A DNA stretch of 64,000 nt from Elizabethkingia meningoseptica_A (GCF_045762675.1 NZ_JBJDLK010000001.1:1-64000), one strand, 5' to 3'. Shown: positions 27,957 through 37,132, counted from the stretch's first letter. Numbers and translations are program-made. Notes: generated by a model from the sequence alone, not told the origin.

Positions 27957-28062
27957 AATCAGTGAATAGGTGAATATAGTGAATAGGTGACTATAACAAT
28001 TATCTGATATGAGGTATTAATTCATTCACTAATTGAATTGATCCATTCATCCATTGACCTAT
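27957..28062. repeat. Imperfect GTGAATA-type tandem and inverted repeats
   Basis: Units such as GTGAATAG, GTGAATAT, AGTGAATAG and GTGACTAT follow each other at 27962-27993. Units in the opposite sense (ATTCATTCACTAATT, CCATTCATCCATTGACC) fill 28019-28062. Together they could fold into a long imperfect hairpin between asnB and the PNGase gene. Confidence 0.45.
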
Positions 28063-28065
28063 TGT

Positions 28066-29733
28066 TTATTCCTGTCCTAAAAGAACTCCGGAAATATTCC
28101 AGAAGCTTTGGCTGCTTCCTTCCGGTGCACCCTGAGGTATTTTTACCTGAATACTATGTTTGCCGGCTTTAAGATTTCCAAGATTGATGTAAACCGGATT
28201 CGTTGTTGTTCCCGGGCACCAGTTGGAACGGCTGAGGTCTGAAGAGGATAGTCCGTCTTCAAAATTCCCGGATGCCGGATTGAAAAGTCTGTAAGAGCCG
28301 CAGTCTGTTCTCCATGGAATGAAAGCATGTACAAGCTTTCCGTCTACATAAATAGAATTTTCCTTTGGCACGAATTCATCACCCTCGCCCCAGCCTCCAT
28401 GTCCGGTAGTAATATAACGAAGCTGCGCATTCTTCAGATCTTTTGTTAGTGTGAACTCTGCTTCTACACCTTTATCGGAATTAAACATGGTTGGATAATC
28501 CTGCCCTGTCATTTCCATTACATTTGTCGTATTAAATACCGGCAATACAAAATTATTGTTTATAATTTTCTGCTGATCCGGATGTATGCTCAGTTCTAAG
28601 CTTACCTGGTGACCACCTTTATCATAATTACCAATGAAAGCACCAACCCATACTTCCTTACCACTTAACAGCGGACGAAGTTCCGTGATATCCTGACGGT
28701 AAGGCGTATTAGACTGCCATGTTTTTCCTTTTAACTGAATTTTTTCATTGAAATGACCAATTCCGAATGGTGTAAAAAAGCGCATTAATTCAATAAACGG
28801 AAGGTAATCCGGAGTTATGGTTACACCCTGATATGATTTTCCGTTTCCGTTCTGGTATACCGGAAGTGTCTTCACACCCTGTGAAAGTCCTGTATAATAA
28901 GAAATTGCTCTTTCCTGAGGGATAATAAATACAGATCCTGTTCTGTCATAGGCATCTCCGTTTGACTTTTGTTTTAATTCTGCAAAAATGGTATTGCCTT
29001 GTTTTATTTCCGGAAGTTTTATTTTTTTCAGAATAATGGTTCCGTTACCAAACCGCTGAATATTCTGATCTGATTTGGAAGCATCACTAAAATTGATAGT
29101 TTCATTTTCAAAAACCGGAATTGTAATGAACCGGCTTCTCCAGATCATATCTTTGTAGGTAAGTGCATCTTTTTCTGTAATGTTCTTATTCTGAAATAAA
29201 GACTGGTCATCCAGGTTTTTAACTTTTTTTACGGAAGTTGCTTCAACTATGGAACTACCATTTCTTACAGTTTTCAATACCAGTCCCAGATCCTGTCCCA
29301 GTAGACTTGGACCTCCTTTTACCTTAAGGTCATTGGTATACCATACTTCAATGGTATTGGAATTCACTACAGTAACTGCTTTTTTTACATTGTATCCCAG
29401 TATTTTTCCGGTTTCAGAAGTTGGTTTAAACTCCTGTTTAGCAAGCATCGTATTATCGCTGGTTTTTACAATGTCTGTATTATTAAGAAATGCAAACTGG
29501 CTAACCTCGTTATTTTTTCTGGTAATTTCATTGATTTCAAAAGGAAAGTCGGCTTTTTTATTTTTTATCTTTTCATTGAATAACAACGTTTTGTCACTAT
29601 TCGTAATGGTAATGATATGATTCTGATTCGGGTTTACTTTTCCCTCGAAAGAATTCTGGTAGGTGACTTCGTATGTCTGAGCAGAAACAACCTGAACCCC
29701 TGTGAATAGTAAGAATAGTAGCGTTCTTCGCAT
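28066..29733 (-). CDS. Peptide-N-glycosidase F, F-II type (exported)
   Basis: The 555-residue enzyme should cleave N-linked glycans from asparagine. A signal peptide (about 1-18) targets it for export. Residues about 20-175 form the extra N-terminal domain that separates PNGase F-II from the shorter PNGase F. The two jelly-roll PNGase domains follow (about 185-555). Asp263 in AYDRTG aligns with catalytic Asp60 of PNGase F, and Glu453 in GDEFVPKENSIYVDG with Glu206. The Glu118 position seems not to be conserved. The N-terminal block WYTNDLKVKGGPSLLGQDLG resembles GLPGLI-family proteins. A TATCTTTG -7 element precedes it (29756-29749). Elizabethkingia is the known source of this isoform, which acts on core-fucosylated glycans. 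Confidence 0.88.
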   Translation of the reverse strand: MRRTLLFLLFTGVQVVSAQTYEVTYQNSFEGKVNPNQNHIITITNSDKTLLFNEKIKNKKADFPFEINEITRKNNEVSQFAFLNNTDIVKTSDNTMLAKQEFKPTSETGKILGYNVKKAVTVVNSNTIEVWYTNDLKVKGGPSLLGQDLGLVLKTVRNGSSIVEATSVKKVKNLDDQSLFQNKNITEKDALTYKDMIWRSRFITIPVFENETINFSDASKSDQNIQRFGNGTIILKKIKLPEIKQGNTIFAELKQKSNGDAYDRTGSVFIIPQERAISYYTGLSQGVKTLPVYQNGNGKSYQGVTITPDYLPFIELMRFFTPFGIGHFNEKIQLKGKTWQSNTPYRQDITELRPLLSGKEVWVGAFIGNYDKGGHQVSLELSIHPDQQKIINNNFVLPVFNTTNVMEMTGQDYPTMFNSDKGVEAEFTLTKDLKNAQLRYITTGHGGWGEGDEFVPKENSIYVDGKLVHAFIPWRTDCGSYRLFNPASGNFEDGLSSSDLSRSNWCPGTTTNPVYINLGNLKAGKHSIQVKIPQGAPEGSSQSFWNISGVLLGQE

Positions 29734-29760
29734 AAAATTAGTTTTTCACAAAGATAATGA

Positions 29761-29793
29761 AAAAGAGCATGACCGCTTTGGAAATGCTCTTTT
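29761..29793 (-). terminator. Terminator of the RsmB-type methyltransferase gene
   Basis: AAAAGAGCAT pairs perfectly with ATGCTCTTTT, 22 bases after the stop on the minus strand, followed by TTTT. Confidence 0.75.
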
Positions 29794-29814
29794 CATCAAT
29801 ATATCAATATATTT

Positions 29815-31020
29815 TTATCCTTTTCTTTTGATTAATGCCATATAGAAACCATCATATCCCTGGCTTGGCATTATCTTTTCCTCGTGGATCAGTTCATATT
29901 CAGGATTGTTCTCAATGAACTTCTTCGTTTGCATTGTATTTTCTGAAGGCAGAATAGAACAGGTTGCGTACACCATCTGACCACCTTTTTTAATGATCTT
30001 GGAGTAATCCTGTAAAATGTTTTCCTGTTCCGTTTTTATTCTGTCGATAAACGCCTGATCAATTTTCCATTTACTGTCCGGGTTTCTTTTCAATACACCT
30101 AAACCTGAACATGGTGCATCTATTAACAATCGGTCTGCAGAATTATGCAGTCTCTTGATGACTTTATTATCATCGATAACCCTTGTTTCAATATTGTGGG
30201 CGCCGGCTCTTTTAGCTCTTCTTTTTAATTCAGCCAGTTTCCACTCGAAAATATCAAGTGCAATAATCTGACCTTTGTTTTTCATTAATGCAGCAAGGTG
30301 CAAGGTTTTACCTCCGGCACCGGCACATACGTCTACTACACGCATGCCTTCCTCTACGCCAAGGAATTTTCCAATCAGTTGAGAAGATGCATCCTGTACT
30401 TCAAACATTCCTTTTTTAAAGGCATCCGTTAAGAATACATTTTTCTTTTCTTCGAGTTCTACCGCATCTTCATAACCACGGATAGCGTGAGATTCTATTT
30501 CATCTTCATGAAGTTCTTTGATAAGTTCTTCTTTTGTTGTTTTCAGTGTATTTACACGGAGTACAGTAGGAGCAGGATCATTTAAAGCATCCATTTCTTT
30601 TTCCCAATTTGGCCCCAGTTCTTTTTCAAGGGTTTCCGCAAGCCATTCCGGAATAGAGTATTGTACTGCTTTTGTAGGAACAGTTCCTTTTTTCAGTTTA
30701 TGAAGAATATCGGCAATTTTAATTCCTTCAAACTCTTCAAACTTTTTATAGTGTGTTTTGCTCCACAGCAGGTAAGCCAGAATAAGCTTGTAAATATTAC
30801 CCGGTTTTACTCCTTCTCCCATGTAATATTCGAGACGTTTTTTCCAACGAATGATGTTATAGAAGATCTCAGAAACTACTGCTCTGTCCTGGCTTCCCCA
30901 TTTTTTGTGCGCCTTTAAAAGTCTTTCGATAACCTTGTCGGCGTATTTGTTCTTTTCGAAAAAGGTTTCCTGTAATGCATCGTGGATACCAATAAGTAGG
31001 TTTCTGTGAATAAGTTCCAT
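29815..31020 (-). CDS. RsmB/NOP family 16S rRNA cytosine-C5 methyltransferase
   Basis: The 401-residue enzyme uses S-adenosylmethionine to methylate a cytosine of rRNA. An N-terminal NusB-like helical RNA-binding region (about 1-140) is followed by the catalytic Rossmann domain. That domain shows motif I VCAGAGGKTLHLAAL, motif IV DAPCSGLGVLKRNPD and motif VI ATCSILPSEN, which carries the catalytic cysteine. Length and layout fit RsmB. The gene is divergent from yjdM and has a complete promoter. It is not in the usual fmt-rsmB neighbourhood. Confidence 0.93.
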   Translation of the reverse strand: MELIHRNLLIGIHDALQETFFEKNKYADKVIERLLKAHKKWGSQDRAVVSEIFYNIIRWKKRLEYYMGEGVKPGNIYKLILAYLLWSKTHYKKFEEFEGIKIADILHKLKKGTVPTKAVQYSIPEWLAETLEKELGPNWEKEMDALNDPAPTVLRVNTLKTTKEELIKELHEDEIESHAIRGYEDAVELEEKKNVFLTDAFKKGMFEVQDASSQLIGKFLGVEEGMRVVDVCAGAGGKTLHLAALMKNKGQIIALDIFEWKLAELKRRAKRAGAHNIETRVIDDNKVIKRLHNSADRLLIDAPCSGLGVLKRNPDSKWKIDQAFIDRIKTEQENILQDYSKIIKKGGQMVYATCSILPSENTMQTKKFIENNPEYELIHEEKIMPSQGYDGFYMALIKRKG

Positions 31021-31043
31021 AATCTATCTGCAGTTTTGCACTG

Positions 31044-31075
31044 CAAAAATACGTTTAAATTAGAGGAAACGCAAA
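31044..31075 (-). promoter_or_regulatory. Promoter of the RsmB-type gene
   Basis: On the minus strand TTTG (31075-31072), 20 bases and TATTTTTG (31051-31044) fit the Bacteroidetes -33/-7 consensus, 23 bases before the ATG. Confidence 0.6.
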
Positions 31076-31107
31076 AAAGCATAATTTTAGCTCTGGGTAA
31101 GTAAAGA

Positions 31108-31138
31108 TTTGACTTGATTTTTAATAATCTTATCTTTG
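31108..31138 (+). promoter_or_regulatory. Promoter of the YjdM gene
   Basis: TTTG (31108-31111), a 19-base spacer and TATCTTTG (31131-31138) form a textbook Bacteroidetes promoter, 17 bases before ATG 31156. Its position rules out the longer frame starting at 31114. Confidence 0.7.
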
Positions 31139-31155
31139 CAAAAATATTAACAATT

Positions 31156-31494
31156 ATGAGTGATACAGTACTTTGTCCTAAATGTAATTCAGAATTTACT
31201 TATCAGCAGGATAATCTTATGGTTTGTTCGCAGTGTTTTTACGAGTGGGACCCTGCAGATGTTTCAGCAGATGCAGGAGATAAAATTTTAGATTCCAACG
31301 GAAACGAATTGCAAGACGGAGATTCTGTAGTCGTAATAAAAGATTTACCTGTAAAAGGAGCTCCAAAGCCTGTAAAGGCAGGAACAAAGGTTAAAAACAT
31401 CAGATTAAGACCAGGGAGCGATCATAATATCGATTGTAAAATTGACGGGTTTGGATCTATGGCTTTAAAGTCGGAATTTGTAAAGAAAGCCTGA
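31156..31494 (+). CDS. yjdM: YjdM/PhnA family zinc-ribbon protein
   Basis: The 112-residue protein has an N-terminal zinc ribbon with four cysteines (CPKC, then CSQC). The compact SH3-like YjdM domain follows (DSNGNELQDGDSVVVIKDLPVKG, ending VKNIRLRPGSDHNIDCKIDGFG). The family was once linked to phosphonate use as PhnA, but that role is not supported and its function is unclear. The start ATG 31156 is chosen because the upstream in-frame codons lie within the promoter. A strong terminator follows. Confidence 0.93.
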   Translation: MSDTVLCPKCNSEFTYQQDNLMVCSQCFYEWDPADVSADAGDKILDSNGNELQDGDSVVVIKDLPVKGAPKPVKAGTKVKNIRLRPGSDHNIDCKIDGFGSMALKSEFVKKA

Positions 31495-31524
31495 TTTTAA
31501 TTTTCCGGTTAATTATAGATATGC

Positions 31525-31557
31525 AAAGCTTTATCCGCAAATGGATAAAGCTTTTTT
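31525..31557 (+). terminator. Terminator of the YjdM gene
   Basis: AAAGCTTTATCC pairs perfectly with GGATAAAGCTTT, followed by a T-run. Confidence 0.85.
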
Positions 31558-31586
31558 ATTATATTTAGCTTTAGAATACTACCATC

Positions 31587-31886
31587 ATGATTCTTCTGCT
31601 TACGATTATATTCATTACTATATTACAAATTACCGCCTATATTCTGCTGGATAAATATGGCTTAAAGAACTGGAAATATTTGGTTCTGGGACTTGTCTTG
31701 CTAACAGAGCTGTTTATGCCGCCGGGATTCTTTACGGAACGTAAACCGGAGGAAATCGTAAAATGCGGAATGCAGGAGTTATCTGTGAAAATGTTTTTTA
31801 TGGTATTTGGAATTATAATAGCCTTTGTAACTCATTTTACTTATGTAATTATAAAAAAATATACCGCAAAAAATAACACGCAGTGA
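31587..31886 (+). CDS. Small membrane protein, unknown function
   Basis: The 99-residue protein has three hydrophobic helices (about 2-20, 28-45 and 68-88), with a polar loop TERKPEEIVKCGMQ between the second and third and a basic tail. I do not recognise a family. It lies 30 bases after the YjdM terminator and so probably has its own start of transcription or relies on readthrough. No other gene follows in this direction. Confidence 0.6.
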   Translation: MILLLTIIFITILQITAYILLDKYGLKNWKYLVLGLVLLTELFMPPGFFTERKPEEIVKCGMQELSVKMFFMVFGIIIAFVTHFTYVIIKKYTAKNNTQ

Positions 31887-32163
31887 GTTAACACTAAATC
31901 AGAGAATAATCTGTTCTGATATGATTTTAAATCATGATGAGTGGAAATGTCAGGAGTGATGAACAGAAAGAAAAAAGGAAAAATTTGGCAGGGTAACTTT
32001 CAAAAGACTTTCATTGCGGATGCTAATTTCAGTCTTACAAGGCAGAAAGAGAATAACCAAAAATTTCCTTGAATATCTTCTTGGGCAAAGATAAAAAAAA
32101 TGTTTACAAACCAAAAATATTGGATGTAAATATTTAGTTTTTAGGTTTTTAATCTGTTTATTT

Positions 32164-33108
32164 CTATTCCGACAGGAAAACAACGTTTACTTTTCCCTGT
32201 TTTTTCCGTGCAGTGTAAACAATGAAATTATGGTCTTTAATCTTTACATTATTTCTGTAAAAACCACCTGAAAATCCCGATTCTGTAATTTCTGCTTCTA
32301 TACCTTCATCTGTTGTAAATTTCAACTGATGCGGGAAGTAAAACCATTTGGATAAATTCAGACTTTCCTGTTGTTCGGGTGTCAGGATATTAACTTCTCC
32401 AAGTAATCTTGCAACATAAGAATTATAAGGAGAGCGGAAAAGTGCTTCAGGTGAATCTTTCTGTATAAGACGGCCATCCTGTAAAACCACAACATTATCT
32501 ATCCATGGCAGAATTTCCGTAATATCGTGCGTACTGATGATAAGACTGATATTCTGTTCGCGGACATAAGCAAATAATTTATCCCGCAGTTGTATTTTTC
32601 GAGAAAAATCCAGATTACTGAATGGCTCATCCAGAAGTAAAAGTTTGGGCAATTGTGATAATGCCTGTGCTATGGCTACACGTTGTTTTTGTCCGCCACT
32701 CAGGTTCTTCGGATACTCATACATATATTCTTCCATGCCTACGATTTCCAGAAGCTCATAAACTTTTTGTTTTTTAGCATCCAGTTTTACATTGGAAAGA
32801 AATTTCCCAACATTGTCATAAACAGTAGAGTAGGGCATCAGGTCATAATGCTGTGCCACAAGTTTCATATCTTTCTCTCCGGGAATAATATTGGCTTTAG
32901 GTCCATATATTTCCCTGTTGTTGAAAAATATCTTTCCGTTGTACCAGTCACTCAGACCGTAAATAATATTTAATAATGTTGTCTTTCCACAACCGCTTTC
33001 GCCTATTAAGGCCATTATTTTTCCCTCTTCCAGTTCTAGATGAAGGTTATTGAAGATAAGTTTTTCACGGCTGTAGCCAAAATCGATTCCCTGTAAACTA
33101 AGTAACAT
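32164..33108 (-). CDS. Orphan ABC transporter ATP-binding protein
   Basis: The 314-residue ATPase has Walker A GESGCGKTTLL (about 37-47), a Q-loop near QHYDLMPY, signature LSGGQKQRVAIAQAL, Walker B LLLLDEPFSNLD and the switch His in STHDITE. This order fits importer ATPases of the Fe3+/polyamine/sulfate group. A C-terminal 75-residue extension contains beta strands, resembling a regulatory TOBE-like domain. No permease or binding protein is adjacent, so the partner must be encoded elsewhere. Confidence 0.9.
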   Translation of the reverse strand: MLLSLQGIDFGYSREKLIFNNLHLELEEGKIMALIGESGCGKTTLLNIIYGLSDWYNGKIFFNNREIYGPKANIIPGEKDMKLVAQHYDLMPYSTVYDNVGKFLSNVKLDAKKQKVYELLEIVGMEEYMYEYPKNLSGGQKQRVAIAQALSQLPKLLLLDEPFSNLDFSRKIQLRDKLFAYVREQNISLIISTHDITEILPWIDNVVVLQDGRLIQKDSPEALFRSPYNSYVARLLGEVNILTPEQQESLNLSKWFYFPHQLKFTTDEGIEAEITESGFSGGFYRNNVKIKDHNFIVYTARKKQGKVNVVFLSE

Positions 33109-33192
33109 ACTGCAAAAATAAGGTTTTGTAGGCTTATTAGTATTTTTTTATTAAATTTACGGAACTAATTGCTAAAATAAATAAACAAAATA

Positions 33193-33852
33193 ATGAAAAA
33201 AAGATTTTTATTAATGTCTGCACTGGCTCTTATGGGAACTGTAATGGTAATTTCCTGCGGGAAAGACAAGCCGGTAACAAGTGACTCCAATGCAGTAGCT
33301 ACTACTAAAGATGGTGCGGTTTTTACAGTGGATACACTAAACAGTAAAGTAGAGTGGACAGGATATAAAATCTTTAAATCAGATAATACTTCACACTTCG
33401 GATCGATTAAATTTGAAAGTGGAGAAGTAACAGTAAAAGACAATAAGCTGGAGTCCGGAAACTTTGTAGCTTCCATGAATACATTAACGGCAGAAGATCT
33501 TAAAGACAATAAAGAAGACCAGGGAAAGCTTAACGGGCACCTTAAGAGCGGCGATTTCTTTGAGGTCGATAAATTCCCGACCGCGTCTTATGAAATTACA
33601 AAAGTAACCGCTAATGAAACCGGGGATTATAACACGATTATCGATGGTAATCTTACCCTGAAAGGTGTTACAAAACCTGTAAGTTTCAATACCAATGTCG
33701 TGGTAAAAGATGGTGTAGTTACCATAAAGTCTGAGAAAAAAGACATTAACAGACGTGATTTTGGCGTTAATTTTACTTCTCCGGCCAGCAATGGTGTAGT
33801 TAAGGATGAGGTAAGCTTACAGATTAACGTGAAAGCTTTGGAGAAGAGATAG
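33193..33852 (+). CDS. YceI family lipoprotein
   Basis: The 219-residue precursor has a lipobox (VISCGK, Cys22). The mature part is a YceI lipocalin-like domain (about 45-218), which binds long isoprenoid or fatty molecules in other bacteria. Family blocks visible are STVEWTG-like SKVEWTGYKIFKS, the GHLKSGDFFEVDKFPTASYEI region, and GNLTLKGVTKPVSF. The N-terminal linker after the Cys is flexible. It is expected to sit in a membrane facing the periplasm. Monocistronic, with its own terminator. Confidence 0.93.
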   Translation: MKKRFLLMSALALMGTVMVISCGKDKPVTSDSNAVATTKDGAVFTVDTLNSKVEWTGYKIFKSDNTSHFGSIKFESGEVTVKDNKLESGNFVASMNTLTAEDLKDNKEDQGKLNGHLKSGDFFEVDKFPTASYEITKVTANETGDYNTIIDGNLTLKGVTKPVSFNTNVVVKDGVVTIKSEKKDINRRDFGVNFTSPASNGVVKDEVSLQINVKALEKR

Positions 33853-33873
33853 TTTTAAGTAATATGTGATGGA

Positions 33874-33913
33874 GAAAATCTACTTTTGGAAACGAAAGTG
33901 GATTTTCTTTTTT
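33874..33913 (+). terminator. Terminator of the YceI lipoprotein gene
   Basis: GAAAATCTACTTT pairs with AAAGTGGATTTTC (one G-U or mismatch position), followed by TTTTTTT. Confidence 0.75.
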
Positions 33914-34019
33914 TATGGAGGCTTTGCTCAAAATCAAACAAAGGCTTTTAAAATACTTTGGGTTTAAAATGGTTTAAAGTCCGATAAAAACCTTAAATTT
34001 GTGGTGCAATTTTTATAAG

Positions 34020-35030
34020 ATGCTAGAGAAAATAGAAGAATTACTGGGTCAGGTACAACAATTTCATACCAAAAATAAAGAGGAAATTGAAAAATTCCGT
34101 ATTGCCTTCATTGGTAAAAAAGGAAGTGTAACCGAGCTTTTTGAGAAATTCAAAGAAGTTCCGAATGAGCAGAAAAAAGAATTCGGGCAAAAAATCAATA
34201 CCCTGAAGCAGGCAGTAAATGCGAAAATAGAGGAGCTGAAATCTGGTATCTCTGAAGAAGCCGTTACTGAAAAAATAGATTTGACTAAACCGGGATTCCC
34301 TCTGGAACTTGGAAGCAGACATCCTATTAACCTTGTTAAAAACAGAATTATTGAAATCTTTAAATCTATTGGATTTGCAGTTGCCGACGGACCGGAGATT
34401 GAAGATGACTGGCATAACTTTTCAGCACTGAATTTACCGGAATATCATCCGGCAAGAGATATGCAGGATACTTTCTTTATAGAGAAAGATCCGGATATCT
34501 TATTAAGAACCCATACTTCTTCTGTACAAATCAGATATATGGAGAAGAACGAACCACCGATGAGAATTTTATCACCGGGAAGAGTTTTTCGTAACGAGGC
34601 TATTTCATCGCGTTCGCATTGTATCTTCCACCAGATAGAAGGTTTATATATTGATAAGAATGTATCGTTTGCAGATCTTAAACAGACTATTCAGTATTTT
34701 ACAACAGAATTGTTTGGTAAATCACAGATCAGAATGCGTCCTTCTTATTTTCCGTTTACTGAACCAAGTGCTGAAGTTGATGTATACTGGGGATTAAACT
34801 CGGAAACGGATTACAGAATTACAAAAGGTACAGGCTGGCTGGAAATTATGGGATGTGGTATGGTTGATCCTGCTGTTCTGAAGAATGTAAACATTAATCC
34901 GGATGAATTCAGCGGATTTGCATTCGGAATGGGTATTGAACGTATTGTAATGTTGCTGTACCAAATGTCGGATATCCGTATGTTCTTTGAGAATGATGCC
35001 CGTATGCTGGAACAGTTTAAACATTTATAA
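34020..35030 (+). CDS. pheS: Phenylalanine-tRNA ligase alpha subunit
   Basis: PheS is the catalytic subunit of the (alpha-beta)2 enzyme that charges tRNA-Phe. The start is ATG 34020 (MLEKIEELLGQVQQF), giving 336 residues. A TTG at 33999 overlaps the likely -7 element TAAATTTG (33994-34001) and is rejected. The N-terminal coiled coil (about 1-90) binds tRNA. Class II motifs are seen in HPARDMQDTFF, the LRTHTSSVQIRYM block (motif 2 region), and GFAFGMGIERIVMLLY (motif 3). pheT is not adjacent, as is usual in Bacteroidetes. A bidirectional terminator follows. Confidence 0.97.
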   Translation: MLEKIEELLGQVQQFHTKNKEEIEKFRIAFIGKKGSVTELFEKFKEVPNEQKKEFGQKINTLKQAVNAKIEELKSGISEEAVTEKIDLTKPGFPLELGSRHPINLVKNRIIEIFKSIGFAVADGPEIEDDWHNFSALNLPEYHPARDMQDTFFIEKDPDILLRTHTSSVQIRYMEKNEPPMRILSPGRVFRNEAISSRSHCIFHQIEGLYIDKNVSFADLKQTIQYFTTELFGKSQIRMRPSYFPFTEPSAEVDVYWGLNSETDYRITKGTGWLEIMGCGMVDPAVLKNVNINPDEFSGFAFGMGIERIVMLLYQMSDIRMFFENDARMLEQFKHL

Positions 35031-35049
35031 AATAATTACATCAAGATAT

Positions 35050-35081
35050 AAAAAAAGAACGCCTCAGGCGTTCTTTTTTTA
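35050..35081. terminator. Bidirectional terminator, pheS / DUF3108 gene
   Basis: AAAAAAGAACGCC pairs with GGCGTTCTTTTTT around a three-base loop between convergent genes. Confidence 0.9.
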
Positions 35082-35097
35082 TGAATATATCTTCTGT

Positions 35098-35862
35098 TTA
35101 TTTTGAGAAATTCAGCGGATACCTTACATTGTTGTACTGTATAAGATCTGCTTTAAGAGAACCTACAGCCAATTCTGCTTTCATCTGAACCGGAATGTGA
35201 TTGGCATCATTGGTTACCCACATCGTTACTCCTTCCTTTGCTTTGAAAACACGTCCACTCATCACCAAAGGACTGATTTTAAGACAATTTATTTTCCCGA
35301 ATTTAGTACTTACCATTTCGGTTCCTACTACTTTTAGCATAAAGGGATAAATTTCATCATCAATCCATACATTCAGTTTTACCGAACTTCCTACTCTCAA
35401 CTGATTTGTATCAAGGCTACGAAGGTAGTAGAAAGAGGACAGCATATCCTGAATATCACTGTTTACATTGAAGGTACGGGTTTCATTTTTGATTCTGTCT
35501 AGTAAACTTACTGTGTGGTTGCTGTGGTTGAATGTTGAAGCCAGATTTTTGCGGTAACTTCCTTCGCTTACATTACGTACATAAAAACTGGGAAGCCCAG
35601 TTCTGAGGTTGATGTAACTTTCATAAACATCATCCACCTTAAAAAAGGCTCTTACAGCACCTGAACTATTGCCCTGGCCTCTTACATAAAGGTGTGGTGC
35701 ACCATTGTATGTGATTTTTTTTGTACTAAGGGTAGCAAACCCGGCATTCAGAAAACCATAGTGAATGCGATATCTCAATATCTCTCCGGAGTTGACACTA
35801 TCGAATTGTGCATTGCTGTATGCTACTATAAACAATAATATTGTTGTCAAAAATTTTTTCAT
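35098..35862 (-). CDS. DUF3108 family exported protein
   Basis: The start is ATG 35862 (MKKFLTTILLFIVAYSNAQ), giving 254 residues with a signal peptide; the TTG two codons upstream is rejected. The mature protein is all-beta. It contains GEILRYRIHYGFLNAGFATL near the start, YLRSLDTNQLRVGSSVKLNVW in the middle and VTMWVTNDANHIPVQMKAELAVGSLKADL near the end, the pattern of DUF3108, a lipocalin-like periplasmic family. Its role is not established. A -7 element TATATTTG lies at 35923-35916. Confidence 0.85.
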   Translation of the reverse strand: MKKFLTTILLFIVAYSNAQFDSVNSGEILRYRIHYGFLNAGFATLSTKKITYNGAPHLYVRGQGNSSGAVRAFFKVDDVYESYINLRTGLPSFYVRNVSEGSYRKNLASTFNHSNHTVSLLDRIKNETRTFNVNSDIQDMLSSFYYLRSLDTNQLRVGSSVKLNVWIDDEIYPFMLKVVGTEMVSTKFGKINCLKISPLVMSGRVFKAKEGVTMWVTNDANHIPVQMKAELAVGSLKADLIQYNNVRYPLNFSK

Positions 35863-36054
35863 ATACAATTTTTATGATCTGATATTTTTCAAAAACTTTG
35901 CCAAAGCCTAAAGTACAAATATAATGTATATTATATCTATATTTTATCCGGTTATTTTATAATTTCAATGACGAACATCATAAAAACAAATCGGGAACTT
36001 TGTTTAGGTATTCCTATCTTTGTTTCTTCTAAATAGTAACAATAACAGAGTGAT

Positions 36055-37107
36055 ATGATAGAAACTGATATCATCATTATAGGAGCAGGTCCTACCGGAC
36101 TTTTTGCCGTTTTCGAAGCTGGATTGCTTAAACTAAGATGCCATATTATCGATGCTTTGCCTCAACCAGGCGGGCAGCTGGCGGAATTATATCCTAAAAA
36201 ACCAATTTTCGATATTCCGGGATTCCCCTCAGTAGATGCAGGTGTACTAATTAACAACCTGATGGAGCAGATCAAGCAGTTTGAGCCGGGATTCTCTTTA
36301 AGTGAAACGGCAATGTCTTATGAGAAAACAGAAGATGGTCATTTTATTGTTGAAACAAGCAGAGGAACTAAAGTAAAGGGTAAAGCAATTGCTATTGCCG
36401 GTGGTTTAGGAAGTTTCGAGCCTAGAAAACCCCAACTTGAGAATATTGAAGCGTTTGAGGAGAAAGGAGTAGAATATTTCGTAAGAAATCCTGAAATGTA
36501 CAGAGATAAGAAGATTGTAATCGCAGGTGGTGGAGACTCGGCACTTGACTGGTCAATCTTCCTTTCGGAAGTTGCTTCCGAGGTAACCTTAATCCACAGA
36601 AGAAATGAATTCCGTGGTGCTCTGGATTCTGTGGAAAAAGTACAGAAACTAAAACAGGAAGGGAAAATCAACCTGATTACACCTGCTGAAGTAGTAGGTT
36701 TACAAGGAAACGGAACATTATCTGCAATTGAAATTGAAAAAGACGGTGAGCGTTCAGCAATTGAAACAGATTACCTGATCCCGTTATTCGGATTGACACC
36801 AAAATTAGGCCCTATCGGCAACTGGGGGCTTGAGATTGAGAAAAATGCGGTTAAAGTAAACAATGCACTGGATTACCAAACGAATGTTGACGGAATCTAT
36901 GCTATTGGAGATATCAATACTTATCCGGGGAAAATGAAACTGATCCTTTGTGGTTTCCATGAAGCAACAATGATGTGTCAGAGTATTTATAACCGTTTAA
37001 ATCCTGGTAAAAAATTCGTTTTGAAGTATACGACAGTAAGTGGAGTAGACGGATTTGACGGTACCAGAAAAGAAGCCGAAAAAGCGGTAGTAAAATCAAT
37101 AGATTAA
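36055..37107 (+). CDS. Ferredoxin/flavodoxin-NADP reductase (thioredoxin-reductase-like, YumC type)
   Basis: The 350-residue flavoenzyme moves electrons between NADPH and ferredoxin or flavodoxin. The FAD-binding motif is IIGAGPTGLFAVFEAG at the N-terminus. The NADPH-binding motif is IAGGGDSALDW, and the second FAD block is GIYAIGDINTYPGKMKL. It has no CxxC redox pair, which separates it from thioredoxin reductase. The C-terminal extension after CQSIYNRLNPGKK is as in YumC. A 2Fe-2S ferredoxin gene lies 3.3 kb downstream and could be its partner (inference). Confidence 0.93.
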   Translation: MIETDIIIIGAGPTGLFAVFEAGLLKLRCHIIDALPQPGGQLAELYPKKPIFDIPGFPSVDAGVLINNLMEQIKQFEPGFSLSETAMSYEKTEDGHFIVETSRGTKVKGKAIAIAGGLGSFEPRKPQLENIEAFEEKGVEYFVRNPEMYRDKKIVIAGGGDSALDWSIFLSEVASEVTLIHRRNEFRGALDSVEKVQKLKQEGKINLITPAEVVGLQGNGTLSAIEIEKDGERSAIETDYLIPLFGLTPKLGPIGNWGLEIEKNAVKVNNALDYQTNVDGIYAIGDINTYPGKMKLILCGFHEATMMCQSIYNRLNPGKKFVLKYTTVSGVDGFDGTRKEAEKAVVKSID

Positions 37108-37132
37108 TTGATTTTTTATTTTTTGAAATACG

